Source: Lysobacter sp. (lineage in GTDB: Bacteria > Pseudomonadota > Gammaproteobacteria > Xanthomonadales > Xanthomonadaceae). Taken from it: DNA of 64,000 nt. The position numbers were made by a program, and so were the translations under genes. The notes below the pieces were generated by a model, which saw only the letters and a program-made list of their open reading frames with translations, made no database searches and was not told the DNA's origin. Below are positions 8,629 to 18,864 of this stretch, in pieces. The first letter of the stretch is position 1. Every line of letters begins with the position of its first letter. Where the stretch lies: positions 62,001 through 126,000 of the forward strand of contig DAHUXS010000013.1 in the NCBI GenBank assembly GCA_027306995.1, read 5' to 3'.

Positions 8629-10035
8629 TCAGCTTCCGTACTCTTTGGCGTAATAGGCCATGAGATCGGAGTCGGATTTTCCGGGGTTCACAGCGCGCGC
8701 GTGCTGCAGGAATTCATCCGGCGTCGGCTTCATGGTTCCACGCAGCTGATCACTCTGGGCCTGCAGAAGCTGCAGTCGCTGGCGGATCGCCAACTTCTCG
8801 GCGTCAGTTGCATTCGGGGAATTGGTCAAGCCGTCTATCAGGGACTTGCGTTCGCTGTCGATCGACTTCAGGCGGTCGCCAGCATCGGCAATGCGGCTCT
8901 CTACTTGCTGCGGGATGGACATCACTTTGCCGTCCTCGCTCTTGACTGCCCTGAACACACCATCATCGCCAACGGTCCCAATCTTGTCGCCAATCGTCAG
9001 ATAAGGCCGATTAGAACGGGCAACTCGGATGTTCTCTCCGGCTTGGCGCATGCCCTCAAGGTCGACCTGGGTTTGCAGCGCACTCTTCTGCCGACGGTCC
9101 TCCCCCTCTTGTCCGATCATCGCCCGTTGCAGCTCGCCCTTCTGAGCCAGCGCAGCTTGCTCAGCGCCGGCGGCGAGCGCGTCTTGGTTGTTGATGTAGC
9201 CCTGCTTCGTCACCACCAGCTGCGAAAGCAGTTCTCGTTTGCTGCGCGAATTGGGGTTCATGGAAGCGCGCGCGATTGCCGAATCGAGATCCGAGACAAT
9301 CCGCCCCCTCCGATCGTTTATGCCAAGGCCTGCGGCCCCGATTGAAACCCCAATGGGCTGAAGGATCGGCCTTGAGTTGCCATTATCCGCGGGTGCAACC
9401 GACGCATACCTAGCGGACGATGCCACGCCTCCGGCTGCAGGCTGACCATCACGATCCAACATTCGCTGGATGCTTGAGTTGTCGAACGTCGGAACGCCGT
9501 TCTTGTCGACACTGGATGCAAGTGAATCCTTAACCACTTGGCCGGTGCCGCCGAACTCCCGACTAATGCCAGGATTGAACGAGACCGGTTTCCTGGCCGT
9601 CACCGTTCCCGTGGCAGGACTGGGGGCGCCGGCAACCTTCGGTTGGTCATGGCTCGAAACCACCCCATGTTGCACTGTCGCGAACATTGGATCGACGCCT
9701 GAAAGGGCAAGCTGCGGTCGTACCCCGTACCTTACGGCGACTTGTTGGGCCGTGAAGTTGTTCGCATCGTTCGTCAACGCACCGGCGCGCTTCGTGATAT
9801 CCCGCATCGTGGCGTCGTTCTGCGCCATCCCCGTTGCTGCCGTTTCATAGTTGATCCGATCGATCGGGCTCCGGTACGTCGGGGCCGCTGGCCCGTATCC
9901 ACCGGTGCTCGAATAGCCAATGGGCTTGGACGCAGTACGCAGCGCGGTCAGGTTTGCTCGCTGCGTTTGGGCGCCGACGAGATCGTCCTGAAGTTGCCTG
10001 TTCCGGCTCTGGATATCGTCATTGGTCAAGTCCAT
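8629..10035 (-). CDS. Phage-like protein of 468 residues, possibly a virion or ejection protein
   Basis: No named family is recognised. The protein is hydrophilic and rich in Ala, Gln, Asn and Ser. It has long helical stretches (for example EQAALAQKGELQRAMIGQEG and TDAEKLAIRQRLQLLQAQSD) and a C-terminal DSDLMAYYAKEYG, features often seen in tail-associated or ejected proteins of phages. No signal peptide or membrane segment is seen. AGGAG lies about 6 bases before the ATG at 10035. It is the last gene of the minus-strand run alpA, replication-like gene, KilA-N gene and this one, 35 bases after the KilA-N gene. The virion role is inferred only. Confidence 0.6.
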   Translation of the reverse strand: MDLTNDDIQSRNRQLQDDLVGAQTQRANLTALRTASKPIGYSSTGGYGPAAPTYRSPIDRINYETAATGMAQNDATMRDITKRAGALTNDANNFTAQQVAVRYGVRPQLALSGVDPMFATVQHGVVSSHDQPKVAGAPSPATGTVTARKPVSFNPGISREFGGTGQVVKDSLASSVDKNGVPTFDNSSIQRMLDRDGQPAAGGVASSARYASVAPADNGNSRPILQPIGVSIGAAGLGINDRRGRIVSDLDSAIARASMNPNSRSKRELLSQLVVTKQGYINNQDALAAGAEQAALAQKGELQRAMIGQEGEDRRQKSALQTQVDLEGMRQAGENIRVARSNRPYLTIGDKIGTVGDDGVFRAVKSEDGKVMSIPQQVESRIADAGDRLKSIDSERKSLIDGLTNSPNATDAEKLAIRQRLQLLQAQSDQLRGTMKPTPDEFLQHARAVNPGKSDSDLMAYYAKEYGS

Positions 10036-10070
10036 TGCTCTCTCCTACTGGTTAAGGTTGTTGGCGGTTG

Positions 10071-10823
10071 TCAGTGAACAAGCGCGCGGGATGGGGGCAT
10101 ATGCCTCTCAGCAGTGAGGATGGCTGCGGCCAGCTTGGTAAGGCCTCGCAGGGTGATACGCACGCTCATCACGAGCTTCTCGCGGCCATCACTGGTTTGG
10201 ATGGAAGTGGTTACATGAACCATGAAGCCGTCGGCGATTCGCTTGGCGTATGCCTGTAGCCTGCTGTTGTCGGATGAACGGAATATCCACCCGTTCTCGC
10301 AAAGCCAGGCAACAAAACGCTTCTCGGGCACACCTATGGCCTTTGCCGCTTCGCGGAGACCAACAGCACCCTTTGCATCACTCAATCGGTCGTAGGCGTC
10401 GACCTTCTCAGCTTGGCCCTGAACCCGGTGTTCCAGTTCCAGTACCTTCTGACTGTAGTCCAGAAGCAGCGCGCGCATCTTCGCTGGATCCCTCAGCGCC
10501 ATCATCGGATCGACGTTCTGGGTGACCAGAGAGTCATAAGCACGAATCACCTGCAGGTGGAAGCGCGGGCTGATCCACATGGCGTAGGCATAGACCAACT
10601 CCTTCGCCACGTAGGTACCGCCATTGCGGCCCCCTTCTACGGAAACTGCACAGATGTGCGCAGTTTCCAATTCTTCGACCAATGCCTTGAAAGTGTCTGT
10701 GCGCGTGAACTGTCCAGGTCGATGCTTATTGACACCACCAGAAGCGCGATGCAGGTCATTTAGGCTGAACCGACCGGATGCGTCCTGCCGGATTGTGGTG
10801 TTTGCGAGCACGAGGGCATTCAT
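10071..10823 (-). CDS. KilA-N / KilAC-domain phage antirepressor-like protein
   Basis: The 250-residue protein has an N-terminal KilA-N domain (GRFSLNDLHRASGGVNKHRP, then GGTYVAKELVYAYAMWISPR and FHLQVIRAYDSL) and a C-terminal KilAC/ANT domain (AVGLREAAKAIGVPEKRF, then FVAWLCENGWIFRSSDNSRL). In phages such proteins bind DNA and relieve repression or alter host processes. Its start overlaps the stop of the upstream replication-like gene as ATGA, so the two are probably translated together. The target here is unknown. Confidence 0.88.
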   Translation of the reverse strand: MNALVLANTTIRQDASGRFSLNDLHRASGGVNKHRPGQFTRTDTFKALVEELETAHICAVSVEGGRNGGTYVAKELVYAYAMWISPRFHLQVIRAYDSLVTQNVDPMMALRDPAKMRALLLDYSQKVLELEHRVQGQAEKVDAYDRLSDAKGAVGLREAAKAIGVPEKRFVAWLCENGWIFRSSDNSRLQAYAKRIADGFMVHVTTSIQTSDGREKLVMSVRITLRGLTKLAAAILTAERHMPPSRALVH

Positions 10824-11608
10824 GCGCTCACCTCACTCCGCATTTTCCGGACCGCTTCCCGCACGGTTTCCGGAGATGCGACCTGCTTAGGCTTGGTAGC
10901 AGCGATCAGAGCGCGGGTCTCGTCCGGTCCGCTCGTTCGCCGCGGCTCTGCTAGCACGGCAATGTGCTGATTCCCTTCGCGGCGAGGCTGCAGCTCGTCG
11001 TCCCAGCGTTCCTGCGCGATGTAGGTCAGCGGGTCCGGGATGAAGCCTTCCAGCCAGCGGCCGTCGTTGGTCTTGCGGTTCAGGACGTCGGCGATGATCT
11101 GGTCAGCGCGCGCGTCTAGCGCCTTGGCCTTCCACTTCGCTCGGGTCGACTTCCGCTTCACATGCTTCGGGTAGACCGCCCAGAATTCGGCAAACGTGCC
11201 GCGTTGGCCAATAGCTTTTTCTTTCTCTGTATCTGTATCTGTATCTTGGGCCGTCACCGTGACGTCACAGTGACGTTTCGCCGTTTGGCGGCGCTCTCGA
11301 TATGCACGTGTACGGTCTCGACTGCTGTCCGATCGGTACTGGCGTTCATCCCAACCAAGAGGCTGAAACGTTTCGCGATCAATCAGCAATGCGTCCGAGA
11401 GCCGCTGCGCGATTGCCTCGAGCTCGCGAGGCTGAACACCGAGCTTGACCGCAACCATGCGAATCAACATGCCAGGATCAATCTGCTGATCCAGCAAACC
11501 GGAGCATTTGATGGCCAGGATGGCCACGTAATGCCAACGATCCTCGTAGGCCAGCAATCGCAACTTGGCATCATCCACGATCTCGGCATACACCCGAAAC
11601 CATGGCAT
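10820..11608 (-). CDS. Phage replication-like protein (O/DnaT-like type)
   Basis: A 262-residue protein beginning MPWFRVYAEIVDDAKLRLL, a start shared by many phage replication proteins. It has a charged linker with a Thr-Asp/Glu-Lys run (DTDTDTEKEK) and a C-terminal part (FAEFWAVYPKHVKRKSTRAK, then WLEGFIPDPLTYIAQERW) like that of phage O-type or DnaT-like proteins, which load replicative helicase at a phage origin. The ATG at 11608 is chosen because AGGAG lies 6 bases ahead; an upstream in-frame ATG at 11746 overlaps the alpA stop but would add a low-complexity leader. It is followed by the KilA-N gene with an ATGA overlap. Confidence 0.65.
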   Translation of the reverse strand: MPWFRVYAEIVDDAKLRLLAYEDRWHYVAILAIKCSGLLDQQIDPGMLIRMVAVKLGVQPRELEAIAQRLSDALLIDRETFQPLGWDERQYRSDSSRDRTRAYRERRQTAKRHCDVTVTAQDTDTDTEKEKAIGQRGTFAEFWAVYPKHVKRKSTRAKWKAKALDARADQIIADVLNRKTNDGRWLEGFIPDPLTYIAQERWDDELQPRREGNQHIAVLAEPRRTSGPDETRALIAATKPKQVASPETVREAVRKMRSEVSA

Positions 11609-11742
11609 CCCTGCTCCTGTGCTATTGTGCCCTTGCAGCGCGCGCCCATTGCTCTGCGATTTAAAGAGCCCCTGACCTTGCCCGGTTGGGGGTTCTTCGT
11701 TTGTATCAGGCGGCGCCTGAGCCAGTCCCTGAAAGGCACTCA

Positions 11743-12072
11743 TCACGCAGCCTCGGATGCAGCGCGCGCACGCGACTGGCGCTGCCGATAGCGTTGGAGC
11801 GCAGTATTGGGCGGCGGGGCACCGTTGGCAGCTTCACGTGCAGCCAGGCGACCGGCGATGAAGGCTTCGATTTCGTGTTCAGGCCAGCGGCTTGCCACGC
11901 CGATCTTCACCGGCCTGGGAAGATGACCAGCCCGGATCAGACCGTAAAGCGTGTCGTTGCTGATCGACAGTCGATCCAGAACCTCGGGCTTCGCCAGCAG
12001 GCGCATTTCACGGACCTGTAGTGCGCCGATCGCACCTTCAACCGTGACATCTTCGTTCGTTGCTGCTTGCAT
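11743..12072 (-). CDS. AlpA-family regulator/excisionase-like protein
   Basis: The 109-residue protein contains the short AlpA-type helix-turn-helix: RLLAKPEVLDRLSISNDTLY, GLIRAGHLPRPVKIG, then SRWPEHEIEAFIAGRLAARE. Proteins of this family act as transcription activators of integrase genes or as excisionases in P4-like elements and phage satellites. The usual AlpA is about 70 residues; this one has a 20-residue leader and an Arg/Ala-rich tail. A GGAGAAG site lies before the ATG at 12072. It opens the minus-strand cassette that continues with the replication-like and KilA-N genes. Confidence 0.88.
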   Translation of the reverse strand: MQAATNEDVTVEGAIGALQVREMRLLAKPEVLDRLSISNDTLYGLIRAGHLPRPVKIGVASRWPEHEIEAFIAGRLAAREAANGAPPPNTALQRYRQRQSRARAASEAA

Positions 12073-12166
12073 TTCGCTTCTCCTGTCCGCTCGCTGTGGC
12101 TGGCGTTGGAGAAGATCATCTAGGGCCGAACCTCGACGATATAGGCCTTTTCAACGACAAAATTGC

Positions 12167-13045
12167 TTAATGGGGCAGATGCATACAATCCTGGAACAAG
12201 ATTTCTGGATCCGTGAACGACCGGCCATCCGAATAAGTAATTGCTGGCTTAAGAGCTTTGGCCTTGCCCCTCTTCAGCACCCCCTGCATCGCAGATCGGC
12301 TTGATAAAAGTGGAACGTGTGCTTGTTTTGCTGCTAGGACAAAGAGCCGCCCGAAGTTCCGCCCATCCCTCATCTTCTTAGGCTCATCAATACACCAAGA
12401 GGTAGTGGCGTTGACACCCAGCCCAGCCGTAATCGCAAAGTAGACGCAGCTAGCCAATTCGACCTTACAGTCCTCTAGGGACTTGATGAGATCATCCAAT
12501 ATTTGGTCAGCCAAAGTGAACGAACTGCCATTCTCTTTAACCTCTACCGTCGGGTTGCAGAGAATATTCGGGTTGATATTCTTGAAGCCAGCCGCCCTCT
12601 GCTCAATCTCGGCCATGATGTGCAGTCTGGAATAAAGCCACTCGGGGAAACCCGTCACTTTAATTCTTTTGACCGGGACGTCTTCAAACCGGTATAGCCC
12701 GGCCTCTTGGTATAGCCCGGCCTCACGGGTGCCATACAACCTTCCGTTTTTCCTCACAAAGCTATTGAATGGGGGGCCCCACTTCGTTTTCCCCGTCTTA
12801 AGTCTTTTGATCGCACTCTTGTACTTCCGGATCGCGGCACTGGTCAGGGATATATTCGGAGCTATCTCACGAACAATCTCGATACCTTTGACGACAATAG
12901 CCAGTGCGATCGCCTGACGATCGACAGCAACATTGGGAGCCAGCGTCCTCAGTAGGCTAGATATCGCCTCGCGGTCAATTGAACCTAGTTGTTCCTTCTT
13001 GAAGGTGTGCCTCTTCCGGCTCCCACCACTGCCCTTTGCAGCCAT
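12167..13045 (-). CDS. Unrecognised 292-residue island protein
   Basis: No family is recognised. The N-terminus is basic (GSGGSRKRHTFKKE). A helical segment (AIRKYKSAIKRLKTGKTKWG) follows, then a middle with a duplicated hexapeptide, EAGLYQ-EAGLYR. That duplication is encoded by two near-identical 18-base units (12691-12726). The rest looks like a soluble alpha/beta protein (ADQILDDLIKSLEDCKVELA). The gene looks lower in GC than the phage-like genes to its left. It sits between alpA and the integrase side, where P4-like elements often carry cargo or defence genes; a cargo role is a guess from position only. Confidence 0.6.
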   Translation of the reverse strand: MAAKGSGGSRKRHTFKKEQLGSIDREAISSLLRTLAPNVAVDRQAIALAIVVKGIEIVREIAPNISLTSAAIRKYKSAIKRLKTGKTKWGPPFNSFVRKNGRLYGTREAGLYQEAGLYRFEDVPVKRIKVTGFPEWLYSRLHIMAEIEQRAAGFKNINPNILCNPTVEVKENGSSFTLADQILDDLIKSLEDCKVELASCVYFAITAGLGVNATTSWCIDEPKKMRDGRNFGRLFVLAAKQAHVPLLSSRSAMQGVLKRGKAKALKPAITYSDGRSFTDPEILFQDCMHLPH

Positions 13046-13188
13046 GCGCGCCCCCGCGCTCCCTGTGAAAGGCCCGCACCAGCACCGGCAGGGTGGCCGG
13101 CGTTTTCGGGGATCAGCCTAGGTGCGGTTGTTCGATCTGTTCTGCAGTTGCCTGCAACAACCCTTGGAACTTGAGAACTCCACAGCAC

Positions 13189-13479
13189 TCAAGCCGGAAC
13201 CCTCAGGACCTCCATAGCATCATCGCGAGCGCAGCCCAAGCCATTGGCCATATCTTCGGCGACATACTTCCCCATTTGAGCCAGCGAGCGAATGTTGTCA
13301 CGATCGATGCTGTTGAAATCGTCTGCTTTGCTTTCAATTCTGTCGCTGATCGCTCGAAATAAGGCAGCGAGCTGATCCAGCGTGTTTACTCCGCATTTCA
13401 TCATTGAAAGGCTGTCGTCCAGCTTGATGAGCAACTCTTTAGTGGGGGCCTTGCCCCCAAGTACAATGACATCCGCCAT
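13189..13479 (-). CDS. Small hypothetical island protein of 96 residues
   Basis: No family is recognised. The sequence is mostly helical and acidic (IKLDDSLSMMKCGVNTLDQL, then ALFRAISDRIESKADD). AGGAGA lies 7 bases before the ATG at 13479, which supports real translation. It follows the integrase on the same strand, 66 bases after the integrase stop. Small genes in this place in satellites are often regulatory, but nothing in the sequence proves it. Confidence 0.6.
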   Translation of the reverse strand: MADVIVLGGKAPTKELLIKLDDSLSMMKCGVNTLDQLAALFRAISDRIESKADDFNSIDRDNIRSLAQMGKYVAEDMANGLGCARDDAMEVLRVPA

Positions 13480-13545
13480 GATCGTTCTCCTGTTGAACGT
13501 GATTGGAAGGTCGGCTGGGGTGCATCACCACCCCAGCCGCGCCGC

Positions 13546-14772
13546 TTACCGGCTCGCGCCGGATTTCTTGCTGGTAATCGGCACCACCTTGCTATCGCCC
13601 TCACGCAAGGTGTCCAGATAGTCGGCCCAAGCCTGCATCATCTTCCGGCGTTCAGCGAGGTGCGCCGTGCGGTTATATGCCCGGCCGTTCGGATCACGCA
13701 CGGCATGGGCCAGTTGATGCTCGATGAAGTCAGGCCGGAAGCCCAACACCTCATCCAGAATGGTCCGAGCCATCGCGCGGAAACCGTGACCAGTCATGGT
13801 GGTTCCGTCAAAACCCAATGATCGCAGGGCAACCGTCACCGCGTTCTCGCTCATCGGGCGCTTGAGGCCGCGTGCGCTGGGGAACACGAATTCACTGCGC
13901 CCCGTGATCGGCTGCAGCTCCTTGAGAATGTCGACCGCCTGGGAAGCTAATGGCACGACATGCGGTGTGCCCGTCTTAGTTGCGGTGTACCGCCACTCCC
14001 TTACCTCGAGGTCAATATCAGCCCAGCGCGCCCGGCGTAACTCACCAGGTCGCACGAACACCAGCGGCGCCAGCTTGATAGCAGCGGACACGGCCTGCGT
14101 TCCCCGATAGCCGTACAGCGCGCGCAAGAGCTCGCCTACCTTGTCGGGATCGGTAACGCTGGCGAAGTGCGTCGTTTGCGGCCGTTCCAGCGCCCCAACC
14201 AGATCCGCGGCTGGATTGCCCTTGGCTCGACCAGTTGCAATGGCATAGCGAAACACCCGGCCAGCCAGCGAGCGCGCACGATGAGCTGTTTCGATCGCTC
14301 CCCTTGTTTCGATCTTCCGCAGACTGGCCAGAAGCAAAGGTGCGGTGACGTCTGCGATCGGAATGTTCTTGATGCTGGCCATGTCCCTTTCAACCAGCCG
14401 GCGCTCACGCAGCACGGATCCTGCCCCCAGCCCTTCCTTGGCCCGCTTGTTCAGCCATTCGCCTGCGATGACGCCGAATGTCGATTCGGTGCGATCAGCC
14501 AAGGCCACTCGTTCGCTTTTCGCTACATAGACCGGATTTGCCCCGGCCTTGAGCAGTGCGCGCGCCTTGTCGCGTTCTGTACGCGCGTCAGCCAGGCCCA
14601 TAGCTGGGTATTCCCCGAGCGTCGCCATGGTCGGTTTGCCAGCGTAGCGATAGCGGTAACGCCAGAACTTGGTGCCGCTTGTACGCACCTCGATGCAGAG
14701 GCCGTTGCTATCGGCGACGCGGTAGATCTTGGCCTTCGGCTTGAGGCTGCGCAGCTTGGTGTCTGTCAGCAT
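13546..14772 (-). CDS. P4-type tyrosine integrase
   Basis: A 408-residue site-specific recombinase. The N-terminal arm-binding (DUF4102-like) domain is seen in MLTDTKLRSLKPKAKIYRVA and WRYRYRYAGKPTMATLGEYP. The core-binding helices and the catalytic domain carry the active-site arginine in FVRPGELRRARW, the H-x-x-R in TGHGFRAMARTIL, then HQLAHAV and the probable nucleophile tyrosine in GRAYNRTAH, ending with MMQAWADYLD. The start is taken as the ATG at 14772, which gives the usual N-terminus; an ATG at 14802 adds ten residues. It lies 177 bases from the 3' end of tRNA-Ile(CAT), the likely integration target. Confidence 0.95.
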   Translation of the reverse strand: MLTDTKLRSLKPKAKIYRVADSNGLCIEVRTSGTKFWRYRYRYAGKPTMATLGEYPAMGLADARTERDKARALLKAGANPVYVAKSERVALADRTESTFGVIAGEWLNKRAKEGLGAGSVLRERRLVERDMASIKNIPIADVTAPLLLASLRKIETRGAIETAHRARSLAGRVFRYAIATGRAKGNPAADLVGALERPQTTHFASVTDPDKVGELLRALYGYRGTQAVSAAIKLAPLVFVRPGELRRARWADIDLEVREWRYTATKTGTPHVVPLASQAVDILKELQPITGRSEFVFPSARGLKRPMSENAVTVALRSLGFDGTTMTGHGFRAMARTILDEVLGFRPDFIEHQLAHAVRDPNGRAYNRTAHLAERRKMMQAWADYLDTLREGDSKVVPITSKKSGASR

Positions 14773-14949
14773 GTGAGTATCGCTTTTGTGAGTACGAGGC
14801 AAAATCCCTCGCCCGTTACTCTACAACTTACTCACTATTGTCTCGGATGGCAACTGATGTGCCCGGATTCCTAGCCGTTAAGGTTTCTCTGTTTTTTCAG
14901 GCTTTTCCTGAACGTCTCTGACGCATGCGGATTGCTTCGGATCTCTATT

Positions 14950-15025
14950 TGGTGGGCCCACCAGGACTCGAACCTGGAACCAAAGGATTATGAGTCCTCT
15001 GCTCTAACCATTGAGCTATAGGCCC
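14950..15025 (-). tRNA. tRNA-Ile (anticodon CAT, lysidine-modified type)
   Basis: Read on the minus strand, a full cloverleaf of 76 bases with encoded CCA can be drawn. It has acceptor GGGCCTA/TGGGCCC (one G-T pair), D arm AGCTCAATGGTTAGAGC, anticodon arm GAGGACTCATAATCCTT with CAT in the loop, and T arm CCAGG-TTCGAGT-CCTGG. The ACTCATAAT loop context is that of the minor isoleucine tRNA, whose C34 is changed to lysidine by TilS, rather than methionine tRNA. The island integrase faces its 3' end. Confidence 0.93.
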
Positions 15026-15037
15026 GCACGCAGCCCG

Positions 15038-15943
15038 CTATTGTGCCCGATCCGCCAGAAACCGCTCCAGTTCCGCGCGCGTCGGCGTGCCCGATTGCGC
15101 GCCCAGCTTGGTGCATGCCAGCGCCGATGCCGCGGCGGCATGGTGCATCGCCACTTCCGGCTTCGCGCCAGCGGCAAGCTCTGCGGTGAACACACCGCAG
15201 AACACGTCACCGGCGCCGGTGGTGTCGACCACATCGACCGGGAACGCCGGCTGTTCGATTGCGGATTGATCACGGCGCCATAACAGCGCACCGCGTGCCC
15301 CCAGCGTCACGACAACGCAGGCCACCCCAACCGCTTCGCATTGCACGGACAAGTCCGCTTCGCCATGCGTTCCCGCCAGCGCCGCCAACTCGCCTTCGTT
15401 GACGATCAAGACATCGATGCTGTCCAGCAATTCCCGCGGCAACGACTGCGCCGGCGCGGCGTTCAACACTACCTTCACGCCCGCCGCGCGCGCGGCCCGC
15501 GCATAGGCCTGCACGCTCGCCAACGGGATTTCCAGTTGCATCAGCAGATGGCTCGCGATGCCGAAGGCCGGCAGGTGTTCCGGCGCCAGATGCAGGTTCG
15601 CGCCCGGCGCGACGGTGATCGAATTTTCGCCATCGTCGGCGATGCAGATGAAGGCCGAGCCCGACGCGCTGCCGGCGATGCGCACGATCGATGCATCGAT
15701 GCCGGCGTCGCGCAACGGCGCTTCCAGTTGTGCGGCGAAGGCATCGTCGCCCAACGCCACCAGCATGCGCACGTCGGCGCCACCCGCGCGCGCAGCCGCG
15801 ACCGCCTGGTTGGCGCCCTTGCCACCGGGGAACAATGCCAGCTCGCGCCCGAGCACGGTTTCGCCGGGGGCCGGCACGTGCGCCGCACGCACCACGAAAT
15901 CGAGATTGGCCGATCCGGCGACCAGCATGTTGGCGTTGCCCAT
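15038..15943 (-). CDS. rbsK: Ribokinase
   Basis: A PfkB-family sugar kinase that phosphorylates ribose to ribose 5-phosphate. The N-terminal signature (NMLVAGSANLDFVVRAAHVP, then FPGGKGANQAVAAARAGGAD) and the C-terminal anion-hole/catalytic motif DTTGAGDVFCGVF are complete; 301 residues is a normal length. The ATG at 15943 is chosen because the family N-terminus follows directly; the frame extends upstream to 16015 without conserved sequence. No ribose transporter is adjacent, and the gene ends 13 bases before the tRNA gene. Confidence 0.9.
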   Translation of the reverse strand: MGNANMLVAGSANLDFVVRAAHVPAPGETVLGRELALFPGGKGANQAVAAARAGGADVRMLVALGDDAFAAQLEAPLRDAGIDASIVRIAGSASGSAFICIADDGENSITVAPGANLHLAPEHLPAFGIASHLLMQLEIPLASVQAYARAARAAGVKVVLNAAPAQSLPRELLDSIDVLIVNEGELAALAGTHGEADLSVQCEAVGVACVVVTLGARGALLWRRDQSAIEQPAFPVDVVDTTGAGDVFCGVFTAELAAGAKPEVAMHHAAAASALACTKLGAQSGTPTRAELERFLADRAQ

Positions 15944-16069
15944 TCCATGTCCCGCTGAATGCGATATTTCGGCATCAACCTTACATGCAATGGCGCGCTG
16001 ACGCAGCCACGTCACCTTCCCGAAACATTTGCGGCGCTAGCCTGCATTCCCGTTCGCAAGGAGTTGTCC

Positions 16070-16438
16070 ATGGATACCACAAGTGTCGCCAATCGTCTGG
16101 TCGAACTGTGCCGCGAAGGCAAATTCGAGCAGGCTTACGATGAGCTGTTCGCGAAACATGCCGAGAACATCGAGATGCCGTCGATGTCCGAGGGACCGCT
16201 GGGCAATGCCAAGGGCCTGGATGCGATCCGCGCCAAGGGCAAGGCATGGGGCGAAGCGGTGGAGGAGATGCACGGCGGCAGCGTCGGCGATCCTTCGGTC
16301 TCGGGCAACTGGTTCAGCGTGCCGATGTCGATGGACGTGACGATGAAAGGCCAGGGCCGCATGAACATGGAAGAGATGTGTGTCTACCAAGTGCAGGACG
16401 GCAAGATCGTCCGCGAGCAATTCTTCTACGACACCTGA
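16070..16438 (+). CDS. SnoaL/NTF2-like fold protein
   Basis: The 122-residue protein shows the cone-shaped NTF2-like pattern. An N-terminal helix (VANRLVELCREGKFEQAYDE) is followed by a strand-helix set and the closing strands MNMEEMCVYQVQDGKIVREQ, typical of SnoaL-like proteins. Members are enzymes or ligand binders; no substrate can be told here. The ATG at 16070 has AAGGAG 7 bases ahead. It ends at a strong bidirectional terminator shared with rpoD. Confidence 0.8.
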   Translation: MDTTSVANRLVELCREGKFEQAYDELFAKHAENIEMPSMSEGPLGNAKGLDAIRAKGKAWGEAVEEMHGGSVGDPSVSGNWFSVPMSMDVTMKGQGRMNMEEMCVYQVQDGKIVREQFFYDT

Positions 16439-16458
16439 TCGCTCACCGGATCGTCAAG

Positions 16459-16484
16459 AAAAAGCCCCGCATTGGCGGGGCTTT
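16459..16484. terminator. Bidirectional terminator between SnoaL-like gene and rpoD
   Basis: A stem GCCCCGC / GCGGGGC (16464-16481) with loop ATTG is flanked by an A-run on the left and a T-run on the right. It can end both the rightward SnoaL-like transcript and the leftward rpoD transcript. Confidence 0.9.
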
Positions 16485-16507
16485 TCGTTGCTGCACGCGA
16501 GTCGCGC

Positions 16508-18352
<1,845 letters not shown>

Positions 18353-18423
18353 GCGGCTCTCACCTGATGAACGTGAAACGGAGTGAACCTGCAATTTTAC
18401 CATGCCGGAGGGCCCTCTAGGGC

Positions 18424-18864
18424 CTATGTCCGGAGCAGGAAGGTGACCGGGCCGTCATTGACCAGGCTGACTGTCATATGGGAACGGAACCGCCCGGTTT
18501 CCACCCTTCCCGGCGAAATTCGCCGGCATTCGGCCACCAGGCGATCGAAAATCGGTTCAGCTTCGGCCGGAGGTGCGGCGGAACTGAAGCTCGGGCGCAG
18601 GCCGGAGGCGGTATCGGCGGCCAGGGTGAACTGGCTGACCAAGAGGAGATCTCCGACGATATCGTGGAGAGATCGATTCATCTTGCCGGCATCGTCGGCG
18701 AACACCCGATATCGCAGCAATCGCTCGGCCATCTTAAGGATCTGGCTTTCGCTGTCCCCCGGCTCCGCCGCGACCAGTGCCAGCAAGCCCGGCCCGATGG
18801 CACCGACAACCTCCTCTCCGACTTCGACCTTGGCTTGGGTGACGCGCTGGATGAGGGCAAGCAT
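18424..18864 (-). CDS. dtd: D-aminoacyl-tRNA deacylase
   Basis: Hydrolyses D-amino acids mis-attached to tRNA. The 146-residue length is standard. The two active-site signatures are present: the SQFTL segment in [13 protein letters not shown] and the Gly-Pro segment [11 protein letters not shown]. The N-terminus [16 protein letters not shown] fits the family, so the ATG at 18864 is preferred over an upstream ATG at 18924. Its start codon overlaps, on the other strand, the likely start of the acyltransferase gene. rpoD follows on the same strand. Confidence 0.95.
   Translation of the reverse strand: MLALIQRVTQAKVEVGEEVVGAIGPGLLALVAAEPGDSESQILKMAERLLRYRVFADDAGKMNRSLHDIVGDLLLVSQFTLAADTASGLRPSFSSAAPPAEAEPIFDRLVAECRRISPGRVETGRFRSHMTVSLVNDGPVTFLLRT

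Larger units (their letters stand above)
3450..14950. mobile_element. Integrated accessory island ending at tRNA-Ile(CAT)
   Basis: The block lies between core genes. It carries a P4-type integrase (13546-14772) pointing away from the adjacent tRNA-Ile(CAT), an AlpA-type regulator, a phage replication-like protein, a KilA-N antirepressor and DarT/DarG. Every gene in it is on the minus strand. Several segments (3.5-8.3 kb and 12.2-13.5 kb) look clearly lower in GC than the flanks. No capsid, portal, terminase or lysis genes are visible. The right boundary at the tRNA 3' end is well supported. The left boundary is estimated from composition only, and the block may be two elements with a junction near 8.3-8.6 kb. 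Confidence 0.75.
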
